A stretch of 64,000 nt of DNA from Paenibacillus sp. SC116 (GTDB lineage: Bacteria > Bacillota > Bacilli > Paenibacillales > Paenibacillaceae): positions 310,001 through 374,000 of the forward strand of contig NZ_JANIOF010000004.1 of NCBI RefSeq assembly GCF_024733555.1, read 5' to 3'. Both the position numbers and the translations under genes were made by a program. Shown here piece after piece: positions 43,970 through 52,565 of the stretch. The notes under the pieces are model-generated. The model saw nothing but the letters and a program-made list of their open reading frames with translations, searched no databases and had not been told where the DNA came from. The first letter of the stretch is position 1, and each line of letters opens with the position of its first letter.

Positions 43970-45078
43970 GCGCATTCGTTACCGTATTAAGTGCAGCTAA
44001 TTCCTTAGGTATTTATGTTCCTGCGAAGCTGCTGCAGCATCAGTTGAGATCTCAAGGGTTGCAGGTTCAAATAGAAATGTTGGAGCAATTATATCCATCG
44101 GTGACGCGGGACAGCATCCCTCGTTATCGCAAAGCTTTCCATCAGAGCTTTCGAGTCGCAAAGACAGGTTATCACTTGGCAAAGAATTTGGGCGATACGT
44201 TGGAGACGGCTCAAGTTGAAGTGCTGCTATCCAAATGGAAGGAAGAAGGTAGGCAGCATTTTATTGTGATGACTGGTTTCTGGATTCCTGTAATTGAGCG
44301 ATATAAAGAAATAATGGGGGGCACGCCCCTTACCATTCAATTGGTTCGACTTGATGCAGGAGAATCTGCTTCTTATGCCGTGCATAAAGGGCTCGGAGAC
44401 GCTTATCGCAATGTATGGATGTTCGAAGGGAATGAGCAACAGCAATTATGCCGGCAGCTCATTGTAAGCAAGGAAGCACCCTTGCCATTCGAGTCGCGTG
44501 CTGACCGCTATACGATTCATGGTGGCGGATGGGGAATTGGCACGTATCAAAATATAATCGATCCAGCACGCCAACAGCAGCTTGCACTAAATGTAATCGC
44601 TTACTATATTGAAGATATTCCTGATAAACGTGATCTTCATCGCTATTATATGATCGATCCTGCGTGGAATCCTTGGGACATCAATGAACAGGGTGAACAT
44701 CGTTTTCCACCATTTGCGGAGGTTACTGAGCAAGGGGATGTTGCCTTTCCATCATGCAGCAGCAACTCTTATCCTGAAGTATTCGATCTCATTCGTAACA
44801 GTCGTGCTGTTATTAGCAAGCCAGGCGGTGCAACTTTAGTAGACTCATTGTCTGCGGCAACTCCTATTATTATGTTGGAGCCATTTGGCAGTCATGAGGA
44901 AGCGAATATGAAACTATGGGAATCAGCAGGATTCGGCATTCGTTATGAGTTGTGGAAGGAAGCAGGGTTTTCTAACGATTTGTTAAGGGAGATGCATGAC
45001 AACTTAATGAGGGCACGCAATAACGCAGTAGATGTTGTAGAAGAGCTTATTGCCAGTTTACATGTACCTATAAACTAA
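43966..45078 (+). CDS. GT-B fold glycosyltransferase (UGT/MurG-like)
   Basis: A 370-residue protein whose C-terminal half carries the nucleotide-sugar site of the MurG/UGT type: FDLIRNSRAVISKPGGATLVDSLSAATPIIMLEPFGSHEEANMKLWESAGFGI, with the conserved G-G-x-T/S, P and E-x-x-N spacing. The N-terminal part starts VTVLSAANSLGIYVPAKLLQHQL, as in acceptor-binding domains. It should transfer a sugar from a nucleotide donor to the cluster product or an intermediate. It starts inside the ATP-grasp stop (ATGA overlap), so the two are coupled. Confidence 0.75.
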   Translation: MSAFVTVLSAANSLGIYVPAKLLQHQLRSQGLQVQIEMLEQLYPSVTRDSIPRYRKAFHQSFRVAKTGYHLAKNLGDTLETAQVEVLLSKWKEEGRQHFIVMTGFWIPVIERYKEIMGGTPLTIQLVRLDAGESASYAVHKGLGDAYRNVWMFEGNEQQQLCRQLIVSKEAPLPFESRADRYTIHGGGWGIGTYQNIIDPARQQQLALNVIAYYIEDIPDKRDLHRYYMIDPAWNPWDINEQGEHRFPPFAEVTEQGDVAFPSCSSNSYPEVFDLIRNSRAVISKPGGATLVDSLSAATPIIMLEPFGSHEEANMKLWESAGFGIRYELWKEAGFSNDLLREMHDNLMRARNNAVDVVEELIASLHVPIN

Positions 45079-45131
45079 ATAGTCCCCTGTCAGCGGCGCA
45101 AGTATAAGCGCAGCCATGAAAGGAGGTGAGG

Positions 45132-45158
45132 ATGAAAGAGACTGCAATTCGGATGTGA
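45132..45158 (+). CDS. Possible 8-codon leader frame in the cluster
   Basis: Between the glycosyltransferase and radical SAM genes lies AAAGGAGGTGAGG, a near-perfect ribosome binding site, 1-6 bases before an ATG that opens only MKETAIRM and then a stop. No terminator is seen next to it. It may be a leader peptide, a remnant of a lost gene, or a chance product of a strong site. The rest of the 155-base gap holds only the ribosome binding site of the next gene. Confidence 0.25.
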   Translation: MKETAIRM

Positions 45159-45233
45159 CGTAGTATCGTACGTTGTCTTGTCAGAGATATGTAGTTCAAC
45201 CAACCTACTTTTATGATGAGGAGGAGATACAAG

Positions 45234-46343
45234 ATGGCAATTCAGGTAAACAAAGAAGGGATACCGTCTGTTATCAACACGTCTACACCTCGATGGATAT
45301 GGCTGCAATTGTTAGAGGCATGTAACTTGCGCTGCAAGATGTGCTATGAATGGGGCGATAATGGCGCCTATAAAGAGCGACCGGTGCTAGCTCAATTAGA
45401 CATTAATGTTGTAAAGCAAATTATCGAGGATTGCAGTCACGCGAAGCCGTACTATGATTTGTTCGGTGGCGAACCTTTAATGTACAAGCATTTTGATGAG
45501 GTGCTTGAAACATTAAAGTTTTATGGCAGTCAGGTGGCCTTCCCTACCAATGGCACCTTGCTGGAAAAGAAAGCGGAAACGATTATCGAGCATGGGGCGC
45601 ATCGAGTATGGGTTTCTATGGATGGACCAGAAGAAATCAATGATGCGCAGCGGGGCCCAGGCGTATTTAAGAAGGCTAGACGGGGCATAGAGAAATTATT
45701 TGACCTGAGGGAAGCAAAAGGTTTGGAGTTTCCTAAAGTAGGGATTATTTTTATCATTACCCCTTTAACTTATATGCATGTGGAGCGGTTGTTCTTCGAG
45801 CACATTGATATTACGAAGCTGGATCATATTAGTCTAGAGTTCCAGTCATTTATTACTCCAGAAGATCATGTTGAATATCGTAACATACTGAAAACCAACT
45901 TCAATCTAGACACGAATGCGCAAGTTTCCAATGGATTTGTTCGTAAATTGTCTGAATTTAGTGAAATGGATAGAAAAGAGCTGTCTCGTCAAGTGCGCAA
46001 TATCGAGCGCTATTGCCAAGAAAAAGGCGTTTATTTCAACGCTTACCCTCAAAATATGACCGAGGAAACGATTGAACTCTATTTCAGCGGCAACAGCCAC
46101 GAGCTGTCGCATGCGAAAAAACGTTGTGAATTCCCTTGGCTCAGCACGGAGATTAATGCGCGCGGCGATGTTACCTCTTGCCACGCTTTCTACGACCTTA
46201 CTTTAGGCAATGTAAATGAAGAGCGCCTTTTAGACATTTGGAAAGGGCCTCGCTACAAGGAATATCGCAATTACTTAAAACGTAATTCTTTTCCTATTTG
46301 CCAAGCATGCTGCTTGAATTTCAAAACAAAGACGGAGAAATAA
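45234..46343 (+). CDS. Radical SAM/SPASM enzyme A
   Basis: A 369-residue radical SAM protein. The [4Fe-4S] motif C30-x3-C34-x2-C37 sits in EACNLRCKMCYEWG, the GGE motif for SAM binding in YDLFGGEPLMY, and the fold continues with PTNGTLLE and WVSMDGPEEIND. The C-terminal SPASM/twitch region has C298, C316, C356, C359 and C360, enough for at least one auxiliary iron-sulfur cluster. Relatives oxidise or cross-link peptides, or dehydrogenate sugars and cyclitols (for example BtrN). AGGAGGAG lies 7 bases ahead of the ATG; the longer frame has no such site. No classic RiPP recognition domain is evident. Confidence 0.9.
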   Translation: MAIQVNKEGIPSVINTSTPRWIWLQLLEACNLRCKMCYEWGDNGAYKERPVLAQLDINVVKQIIEDCSHAKPYYDLFGGEPLMYKHFDEVLETLKFYGSQVAFPTNGTLLEKKAETIIEHGAHRVWVSMDGPEEINDAQRGPGVFKKARRGIEKLFDLREAKGLEFPKVGIIFIITPLTYMHVERLFFEHIDITKLDHISLEFQSFITPEDHVEYRNILKTNFNLDTNAQVSNGFVRKLSEFSEMDRKELSRQVRNIERYCQEKGVYFNAYPQNMTEETIELYFSGNSHELSHAKKRCEFPWLSTEINARGDVTSCHAFYDLTLGNVNEERLLDIWKGPRYKEYRNYLKRNSFPICQACCLNFKTKTEK

Positions 46344-46344
46344 G

Positions 46345-47370
46345 ATGAGCAATATACAGATGAATGGTGTGCTTCGTATTGGCATTCTTGGCTGCGCTCG
46401 TATTGTGGGAAGAGCGCTGATACAACCTTTACGCAGTGTGCCTAATTTAACGGTTCATGGCATTGCCAGCCGTTCCCTTGAGCGGGCTGAGCAATTTGCT
46501 TCCAAGTATGCTATACCGCATGCGTTTGGAAGTTACGAGCAGTTGCTAGCTTCACCAGATATTGACGTCGTCTATATTGCTTTGACTAATGAGCAGCATG
46601 TGGAGTGGGTAATACGTTCTTTGCAAGCGGGCAAGCATGTCCTGGTTGAGAAGCCAATGTGCTTGACGATGAATGAGTATGAACGAATTGCAGCAGAACG
46701 ATTACGGAGCGGTCTTGACGTATTGGAAGGTGTTATGATTCAACATCATCCATGGCAATCAACGGTGAAAAGGTTTGTTGAGTCTGGTGAGTATGGTGAG
46801 CTGCATGCCGTGGACATGAATCTCAGTGTTAGGGTGGATAGAGAAGGAACGGATGATTATCGAATGTACCCAGAGCAGGGCGGTGGAGCTTGGTATGATT
46901 TCGGTACGTATTGGCTTCAAACGCTTCAAGCTATCGTTGGATTGAACATGGTACATGCCGAAGCTAGTTCTAATTTTGACGGGCCTAATCGTACAGATTG
47001 GAATTTTCGTGCAGAGGCAATGTATGAGAATGGCTTGAAGTCCACTTTTAAAGGTTCGTTTGAGGAGCAGTATGAGGCAAGTGTTGTTTTTCAATTTGAG
47101 CGCTGCAAGGTTGTGCTGCAAGATATTTTCCGCCCAGGCATTGCACCCTGCAAGCTCGCTATACAAGTTGAGCACACCGGAAGTGGAGATGTTGAGAGCA
47201 TAGGGTATGAGAAGCAGTCTTATTTCTCAAATCAATGGCAGTATTTCAGTGATGTCATTATAAATCGAATTTCTAGTGATGCTTTTGCTCAGACAGGTGA
47301 ACGAGTAAAGGTTCTCGAGCAGCTATACAACGAAGCTCGAATGCTATCAACAACGATCGTTATAGATTAG
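46345..47370 (+). CDS. Gfo/Idh/MocA family oxidoreductase
   Basis: A 341-residue NAD(P)-dependent dehydrogenase of the type that acts on sugars, cyclitols and nucleotide sugars. The Rossmann domain opens RIGILGCARIVGRALIQPL, the catalytic lysine motif is E102-K103-P104, and the C-terminal domain has the GGGAWYDFGTYWLQTLQAI helix that lines the active site (D and the following Y/G pattern are family typical; the usual late His is not evident). It starts 1 base after the radical SAM gene stop, with GGAG upstream. Likely modifies the sugar portion of the product. Confidence 0.9.
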   Translation: MSNIQMNGVLRIGILGCARIVGRALIQPLRSVPNLTVHGIASRSLERAEQFASKYAIPHAFGSYEQLLASPDIDVVYIALTNEQHVEWVIRSLQAGKHVLVEKPMCLTMNEYERIAAERLRSGLDVLEGVMIQHHPWQSTVKRFVESGEYGELHAVDMNLSVRVDREGTDDYRMYPEQGGGAWYDFGTYWLQTLQAIVGLNMVHAEASSNFDGPNRTDWNFRAEAMYENGLKSTFKGSFEEQYEASVVFQFERCKVVLQDIFRPGIAPCKLAIQVEHTGSGDVESIGYEKQSYFSNQWQYFSDVIINRISSDAFAQTGERVKVLEQLYNEARMLSTTIVID

Positions 47371-47381
47371 GAGGAGTCAAG

Positions 47382-47636
47382 ATGAATGAGAAAATTATTG
47401 CTATCTTAAGTGAAGTGAAGGAAGATCCATCTCTAGTACAAACGTTGCAGCCAACTTCAGATATTGTGAATGATGCGGGTCTTGACTCTTTGCAGATGAT
47501 TAACTTTATGCTAGCTATAGAAGACGAGTTTGATATCCAAATTGACTTTGATACGTTCGACTATGACCATTTATCATCGATTGAAATTTTTTCAGCTTTC
47601 TTGCGAGTATCAAAGGCAGCTCAACCACAGACCTAG
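47382..47636 (+). CDS. Acyl carrier protein
   Basis: An 84-residue acidic four-helix carrier protein. The phosphopantetheine attachment serine is S36 in the DAGLDSLQMINFML motif, followed by IEDEFDIQIDFD at the start of helix 3. It is distinct from the housekeeping fatty-acid carrier by context: it sits between a dehydrogenase and a radical SAM gene with AGGAGG ahead. It should hold an acyl or aminoacyl group for the ketosynthase-III-like proteins and perhaps for the radical SAM enzymes or the ATP-grasp ligase. Confidence 0.92.
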   Translation: MNEKIIAILSEVKEDPSLVQTLQPTSDIVNDAGLDSLQMINFMLAIEDEFDIQIDFDTFDYDHLSSIEIFSAFLRVSKAAQPQT

Positions 47637-47685
47637 AGAGTCGGTTACGTGAAAATAATACGTAATATTTGGAGGGAGGCAGGCG

Positions 47686-48858
47686 ATGCAACCACGTACG
47701 CATGTTAAATTTGACCGGAATACATTTCAAAATGTAAAACGGACCATTCGCAATATGTCAGTGTCTCGCAGAGCACAGCGGCATGATCCTACATTTGCGC
47801 TGGATGTGCCAGATGATATTGGCATTAAGCTAAACAATGGCTGCAACTTGCGCTGCAAGCATTGCTTTGAATGGAATAGTGACGGGTATCACAATGACAT
47901 GTCAAAAGAGGTAAAAAACGCAGAGATTGATTTTGACCTGCTACGCCAATTGTTAATGGATACACAGCATCGAAGTTCACGCCTATTTCTTTGGGGGGGT
48001 GAACCTCTATACTATACCAAATTTGAAGCATTGGCAGACTATTTGGCAGAAGATCCACGTACGACTACGATTTGTACGAATGGATTGCTTATTAAGGATA
48101 AATTGGATTCGATTTTGAAAATATCAGAAGGACTTACATTGCTAATCAGCCTTGAAGGATTTGAGGCAGAAAATGATGCGATTCGAGGTAGAGGAACGTT
48201 TAAAAAAGTTGTTGAGCAAATGAACATGCTGTTCGAAATGCAAAAAGCGGGCACGTATAAAGGTCGAATTTCGATCAGCTTGACGATTAACGATGCCATG
48301 ATCGGGAAGTTGTATGACTTTATGGAATATTTTGAATCATTAGGTATTGATACGGTTTACTTCGTATTTCCTTGGTACATTCCAGAAGATGTTGCCAATA
48401 AAATGGATGACTATTATCGCGAGCGCTTCAACTGGCTTGAGGCGGCAAAAATGCAGCAGCGATATAGTTGGCATTCGTTTACGTTCCGCGTGTCTGAAGA
48501 AAATATTGAGCCGCTGCAAGACGAGATGAAGCGGATCAATTCTCGAGTGTGGGACAGTCGTATACGCTTCCAGCCTGCACTTGAACCAGGAGAAGTGAGA
48601 GATTTTGTACTTGGTTCTGAAAAACCTGCCATGAAACGAACACAATGTTTATCCATTTCGAATCGCATCGACATTATGCCGGATGGAAAGGTCAATCCAT
48701 GCAAGTTTTTTCCTGAATTTACGCTTGGTGATTTGAGTAAAGATGATCTGCAAGAAGTATTCCACAGCGATTCATTCCGACGTCATCGTGAAGTATTGGG
48801 TGAAGGACTGACTCCTGTGTGCTCCCGTTGTGTTCTCCTTTATAATCATGGCAGATAA
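47686..48858 (+). CDS. Radical SAM/SPASM enzyme B
   Basis: A 390-residue radical SAM protein with C53-x3-C57-x2-C60 in NNGCNLRCKHCFEWNSDG, the GGE motif in RLFLWGGEPLYYTKF, and CTNGLLI. The C-terminal SPASM cysteines are C321, C339, C379 and C382. It is similar in plan to enzyme A (both have CNLRCKxCxEW followed by the GGE motif) but well diverged, so the two probably perform different steps. GGAGG is present 11-12 bases before the ATG. It lies between the acyl carrier gene and the two ketosynthase-like genes. Confidence 0.9.
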   Translation: MQPRTHVKFDRNTFQNVKRTIRNMSVSRRAQRHDPTFALDVPDDIGIKLNNGCNLRCKHCFEWNSDGYHNDMSKEVKNAEIDFDLLRQLLMDTQHRSSRLFLWGGEPLYYTKFEALADYLAEDPRTTTICTNGLLIKDKLDSILKISEGLTLLISLEGFEAENDAIRGRGTFKKVVEQMNMLFEMQKAGTYKGRISISLTINDAMIGKLYDFMEYFESLGIDTVYFVFPWYIPEDVANKMDDYYRERFNWLEAAKMQQRYSWHSFTFRVSEENIEPLQDEMKRINSRVWDSRIRFQPALEPGEVRDFVLGSEKPAMKRTQCLSISNRIDIMPDGKVNPCKFFPEFTLGDLSKDDLQEVFHSDSFRRHREVLGEGLTPVCSRCVLLYNHGR

Positions 48859-48890
48859 ACGGTCTGCTGAATGAGGAGGAGTGAGCGGCG

Positions 48891-49850
48891 ATGACAACCG
48901 ATACCTTTCATATATCTGCATGGTCCTTGTACCAACCTGATACGGTACCGATTCGTGATGTAATACGGAATGCTGAGAAGGAAGGTTACGTCTTTACGAG
49001 GGACGAGGCAGATTTCAATCATGAAGGCATATATACGGTTGCGATGGAACAACATTTGACTCACCTTCAAATGATTGAGCGGGTAGTGGATCCCTTGATT
49101 GAAAAATGCAGGCAAGAAGGAACCATGATAGCGGAAATATGGTTTGCCCAAACTTCTATGGTTGCCTGGCATGATCGGAATTTCTTTAAACCTGTATTAG
49201 CACGGTGGGGGCTGGAGCATGTACCTATCTATGCATTGGAGGAGTACTCTTGCTCCAGCTTTCATTCCGTGCTCAAAAATGCACAGCTTATACTTGAGCA
49301 TGATCCCAACCAGGCTATTCTATTTATAGGTTGCGATAAAGGAAGACACCCGCTTGATTACGTAACCGATTATGTGTTCGTTGGCGATAGTTCTTCTGCC
49401 TGCATTCTAGAATACGGAAAAGGAGCACATCAGCTCCTTGCCGTAGAATGCAAGCATGATAAAGTCGTCTATGACAATGACCAAGAAAAGATTAATCAAG
49501 CTTACCAATTGTACTACTTGCACATACGGCAATTTATTATCCGCATGATTAAGAAAAATGGGCTTAAGGTTGAAGATATTAAACTTGTATTTTGCAACAA
49601 CATGCCTAATTTCGTATGGGAGACTGTAGCACGTACAACAGGCATATCATTGAAGAAGTTTTATAGGCCTTCCTTGCATACGGGTTGCCATATGACGAAC
49701 TCGGATGTTCTTTTCAATCTGGAACATGCGATTACCCACGAAGCGCTTACGGATGGCGATTATTATTTATCCTTGACGACTGGTACGGGTGGCAGCTTTG
49801 GGTGTGCCCTTCATCAGTATTGCCCATCATTCGAAACTACGAAGAAGTAG
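48891..49850 (+). CDS. Ketoacyl-ACP synthase III-like protein A (Cys present)
   Basis: A 319-residue thiolase-fold protein resembling FabH. The probable nucleophile is C121 in LEEYSCSSFHSVLKNA, and the fold shows FIGCDKGRHPLDY and DYVFVGDSSSACILEY (FGDGAxA-like). The usual catalytic histidine and asparagine are not conserved: the HQAN position reads F-C-N-N-M-P-N and the GNTS position G-C-H-M-T-N. It therefore may transfer an acyl group to oxygen or nitrogen rather than form a carbon-carbon bond, as several divergent KAS-III proteins in natural product clusters do. AGGAGG is 10-12 bases upstream. Its partner follows after 10 bases. Confidence 0.8.
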   Translation: MTTDTFHISAWSLYQPDTVPIRDVIRNAEKEGYVFTRDEADFNHEGIYTVAMEQHLTHLQMIERVVDPLIEKCRQEGTMIAEIWFAQTSMVAWHDRNFFKPVLARWGLEHVPIYALEEYSCSSFHSVLKNAQLILEHDPNQAILFIGCDKGRHPLDYVTDYVFVGDSSSACILEYGKGAHQLLAVECKHDKVVYDNDQEKINQAYQLYYLHIRQFIIRMIKKNGLKVEDIKLVFCNNMPNFVWETVARTTGISLKKFYRPSLHTGCHMTNSDVLFNLEHAITHEALTDGDYYLSLTTGTGGSFGCALHQYCPSFETTKK

Positions 49851-49860
49851 GTGGATGATA

Positions 49861-50913
49861 ATGGTTCTTGAGCTATCCTCACGTTTGTTTCTAAGCGATC
49901 TTTGCATAAAGACGGCAGATACTTTTAAAACATTTGAGCAATGCGGTGAAGCAATGGAATACGAGCTTGATAAGATGGCTGAAGAAAGGGGGAATTTGTT
50001 TCACGATTCTGATGTGCCGCCTCTGTGGCCTCCAAGTGCGGAAAGTCGTGTTCCTGTTCATCCTGCTAATGCTGGAACCACGAACCATTCAATAGCAACA
50101 ATAGTAGCCCCTGTTCTCATTCCAGCTTTTCATGAACAGCCGTATGATTCGATTTGTGCAGAGGCGATTCAATCAGGGCGATACAACAACGCATCCTATC
50201 TGTGCTACTGTCATGAAACCGTTGTTCCAGCTATTATTTATATGCCTAGTTTCCAACTAGCACAAGCACTAGGACATGCGCGTACACTGCCTTTGGCTAT
50301 TGGCCAGCATGGCAGTCTAGCATGTATTCTAGGTTTGAGATGGTTGGAACGGCTGCTGCACAAAGATAATACAAGTCACGCGGTGCTTGCGATTATTGAC
50401 CAGACGGTCTATCCATTCAGCAGACGTCATTGGGATGGATACTTGAAAGCAGATATGGCAATGTGGTGTCGTGTATCCTCGCAAGGCGGTGAATTTGAAG
50501 TACTATCCTATGCGAGCAGGCCTGCTTATCTGGCAACGGATATGTTTCATTGGTCAAGCGATGATTACGATCAAGCTATTGATGGCTTAGTACAACAATT
50601 GGAATCGTCGGTGAAGCAGGGAGAACATGCGCAGACGGATTTGATGATCGTACAGCATGTGTCAGCAAAGTGGATCAGTCAGGTTGAGCGCATAGCCGCT
50701 CAAACAGGCATATCTCTCTACCAAAGATCGGAATGGACAGAAGTGAACGGCCTCGGAAGTGATCCCTTTTTGACTTTACAAGAAGCTGTTCATACAGGTG
50801 CGATGGTATATGGTCAAACGGCCTTGCTCGTATTTGCTAGTGTTGATTATGGAATAGGGCTAATACGAATAAGAAGGAATTTTGAACCAGCCTGTAGCCA
50901 AGTTGATAAATAG
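49861..50913 (+). CDS. Ketoacyl-ACP synthase III-like protein B (active-site Cys missing)
   Basis: A 350-residue protein of the same fold (LPLAIGQHGSLACILGLRWLERLL, LMIVQHVSAKWISQVERIAAQTGISLYQR). Where FabH has its active-site Cys the sequence reads G148-Q-H150-G, and the region after the late strand (NGLGSDPFLTLQEAV) lacks the GNTS motif. It is either a non-catalytic partner of protein A, comparable to chain-length factors, or an enzyme with a different mechanism. The frame is open upstream, but the ATG at 49861 has AGGTGG 6 bases ahead. The recognisable cluster ends here apart from a short peptide frame. Confidence 0.7.
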   Translation: MVLELSSRLFLSDLCIKTADTFKTFEQCGEAMEYELDKMAEERGNLFHDSDVPPLWPPSAESRVPVHPANAGTTNHSIATIVAPVLIPAFHEQPYDSICAEAIQSGRYNNASYLCYCHETVVPAIIYMPSFQLAQALGHARTLPLAIGQHGSLACILGLRWLERLLHKDNTSHAVLAIIDQTVYPFSRRHWDGYLKADMAMWCRVSSQGGEFEVLSYASRPAYLATDMFHWSSDDYDQAIDGLVQQLESSVKQGEHAQTDLMIVQHVSAKWISQVERIAAQTGISLYQRSEWTEVNGLGSDPFLTLQEAVHTGAMVYGQTALLVFASVDYGIGLIRIRRNFEPACSQVDK

Positions 50914-50956
50914 TGAGTGTGAAGGTTCCATTACTCCTTATGGAGGGGCATGATAA

Positions 50957-51031
50957 ATGAAACCTAGTTGCAACCATCGGATTATAGACAATAGAGCTAT
51001 GATAGCTTACTTTGAACCACAATGCGGCTAA
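50957..51031 (+). CDS. Candidate 24-residue peptide gene at the cluster end
   Basis: GGAGGGG (50942-50948) lies 8 bases before an ATG that opens 24 codons, MKPSCNHRI...AYFEPQCG, with cysteines at positions 5 and 23 and polar and aromatic residues between. The signal is as good as for the large genes of the cluster. The last codons and the stop run into the transcription terminator, so peptide and hairpin share sequence. It could be a precursor peptide for the radical SAM enzymes, a small accessory peptide, or chance. I do not recognise it. Confidence 0.4.
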   Translation: MKPSCNHRIIDNRAMIAYFEPQCG

Positions 51032-51046
51032 CCGCTTGTGGTTTTT
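51015..51046 (+). terminator. Terminator of the 40-51 kb cluster
   Basis: AACCACAATGCGG pairs with CCGCTTGTGGTT (one mismatch), followed by TTTTTTG. It separates the biosynthetic cluster from the acylation module. Confidence 0.85.
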
Positions 51047-51276
51047 TGTTGCTTATTCATACAAAATTATCTAATACAAAAATTACAATTTACAAAACTT
51101 TTGGACGTTTTATGCATCTAACAGGTATACTCATATTTATGTGTAAACGTAGATTCTAGTAGCACGTAGATGTTGGTAGAGAGATTCGAATGTTAATCTA
51201 TACTGACAAGAAGAATCTCGAATTACATAAACAGTGGAAAAAATAGATTACAAAGTGGATGGTGGTAGCTGAGGAC
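51047..51276. other. Intergenic region before the acylation module
   Basis: Very AT-rich. TTGGAC (51101) and TATACT (51126) are 19 bases apart, and TTGGTA (51173) and TATACT (51199) 20 bases apart; both are too wide for a good SigA promoter, but one may serve the acyltransferase operon. Confidence 0.35.
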
Positions 51277-52470
51277 ATGATTTATACAGATTGGCTATAC
51301 TGGTTATTCGTACTTGCAACATTTATTTTATTTTATGTTGTGCCTTATCGTGTGAGACCTTACGTCCTGTTCGCAGGCGGAGTTACGTTTTATACGTATT
51401 ACGCGGGCTCCTTTATATTTTTGCTCTTAAGTGAAGTTATCATTGCACTCCTGCTCATCTATTGGGCAACCAAGAAGTCTAGCAAGTGGATATATCCTGC
51501 AGCCATAATAGGGACTGTGCTTGTATTAGGTTATTTTAAATATAGCGGCATGCTGATTGAAACCTTACAGGAGTTATTTTCGTTTATTAATCAGCCGTTC
51601 CTACCAACGGTGGAACAATTGATTTTGCCACTAGGTATTTCATATTTCACATTTGAATTGATTCATTATTTGGTAGAGCGCAAACGTGGCAATCTTCCCG
51701 AACACAAGCCGATTGGTCTGTTGGCGTTCATCTTCTTCTTCCCGACAATGGTGGCAGGGCCAATTAAGCAATTCCAAGTGTTCTATCCACAGCTGCAGAA
51801 TCGCTTTCAATGGGAGAACATTCCTTATGGCATTGGGCGCATCGGAATTGGTTTATTCAAGAAACTTGTTCTGGCAGAGAGCATTAAGGTAATAGCGGCG
51901 CCTATATATACGGAAGCTGGAATCGCGCAGTCGGACCCGACTACATTGTGGATTGCATTAGTTGCTTATACATTCGTTATTTATTTTGACTTCTCAGGGT
52001 ATTCAGACATCGCGATCGGTACGGCTCGACTGTTCGGCATCGTGGTACCGGAGAACTTCCGAAATCCATACATGGCGCGAAGTATTGCGGAATTCTGGAA
52101 TCGCTGGCACATCTCGCTTGGCGCATGGTTGACACGTTATGTGTATTTCCCGCTTGGAGGCAGCCGAGTATCGCAGCCGCGCGTTTACTTTAACTTGATG
52201 TGTACGATGACCGTTTCAGGATTATGGCATGGCGCAGCGTGGAACTTCGTTGTCTGGGGAATGTTCCACGGAGTCATGCTCTGTATTCATCGTTTCTTTT
52301 TGAAGCAAATTAAGCCGAAGTTCCCGCCTGTTCCGAAATGGTTAAAACCGGGTACTACCGTATTGTCGATCGCGATTACATTCTTTGGCGTCACGATTAG
52401 CAGGGTATTCTTTGTATTACCTATTTTAGCGGGCTGGGATTTGACGCTGCGGTTGTTCGGCTTAAAATAA
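51277..52470 (+). CDS. MBOAT acyltransferase (DltB/AlgI-like)
   Basis: Polytopic membrane-bound O-acyltransferase of about 397 residues. MBOAT hallmarks are LGISYFTFELIHYLVERKRG, FFPTMVAGPI, ARSIAEFWNRWHISLGAWLTRYVYFPLGG and the catalytic histidine in SGLWHGAAWNFVVWG followed by MFHG. The family passes acyl groups through the membrane to extracellular polymers (D-alanine by DltB, acetyl by AlgI and PatA). An ATG at 51259 is also in frame, but 51277 opens directly into the first helix as in relatives; neither has a strong ribosome binding site. First of three genes with an SGNH protein and a DltX-like microprotein. Confidence 0.9.
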   Translation: MIYTDWLYWLFVLATFILFYVVPYRVRPYVLFAGGVTFYTYYAGSFIFLLLSEVIIALLLIYWATKKSSKWIYPAAIIGTVLVLGYFKYSGMLIETLQELFSFINQPFLPTVEQLILPLGISYFTFELIHYLVERKRGNLPEHKPIGLLAFIFFFPTMVAGPIKQFQVFYPQLQNRFQWENIPYGIGRIGIGLFKKLVLAESIKVIAAPIYTEAGIAQSDPTTLWIALVAYTFVIYFDFSGYSDIAIGTARLFGIVVPENFRNPYMARSIAEFWNRWHISLGAWLTRYVYFPLGGSRVSQPRVYFNLMCTMTVSGLWHGAAWNFVVWGMFHGVMLCIHRFFLKQIKPKFPPVPKWLKPGTTVLSIAITFFGVTISRVFFVLPILAGWDLTLRLFGLK

Positions 52471-52565
52471 ACGTTCCTTATTTGCGTTTATGATGGTTGT
52501 AGCTACAAGTTGTATTTGTATGAAGAACTCTCAAAACAATGGACTAAAGGAGTGAATGTTTAGCA

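Noticed and set aside
45116-45163. Alternative 15-codon frame overlapping the 8-codon frame in the cluster
   Set aside because: Its start lies inside the ribosome binding site region itself and nothing suitable precedes it.
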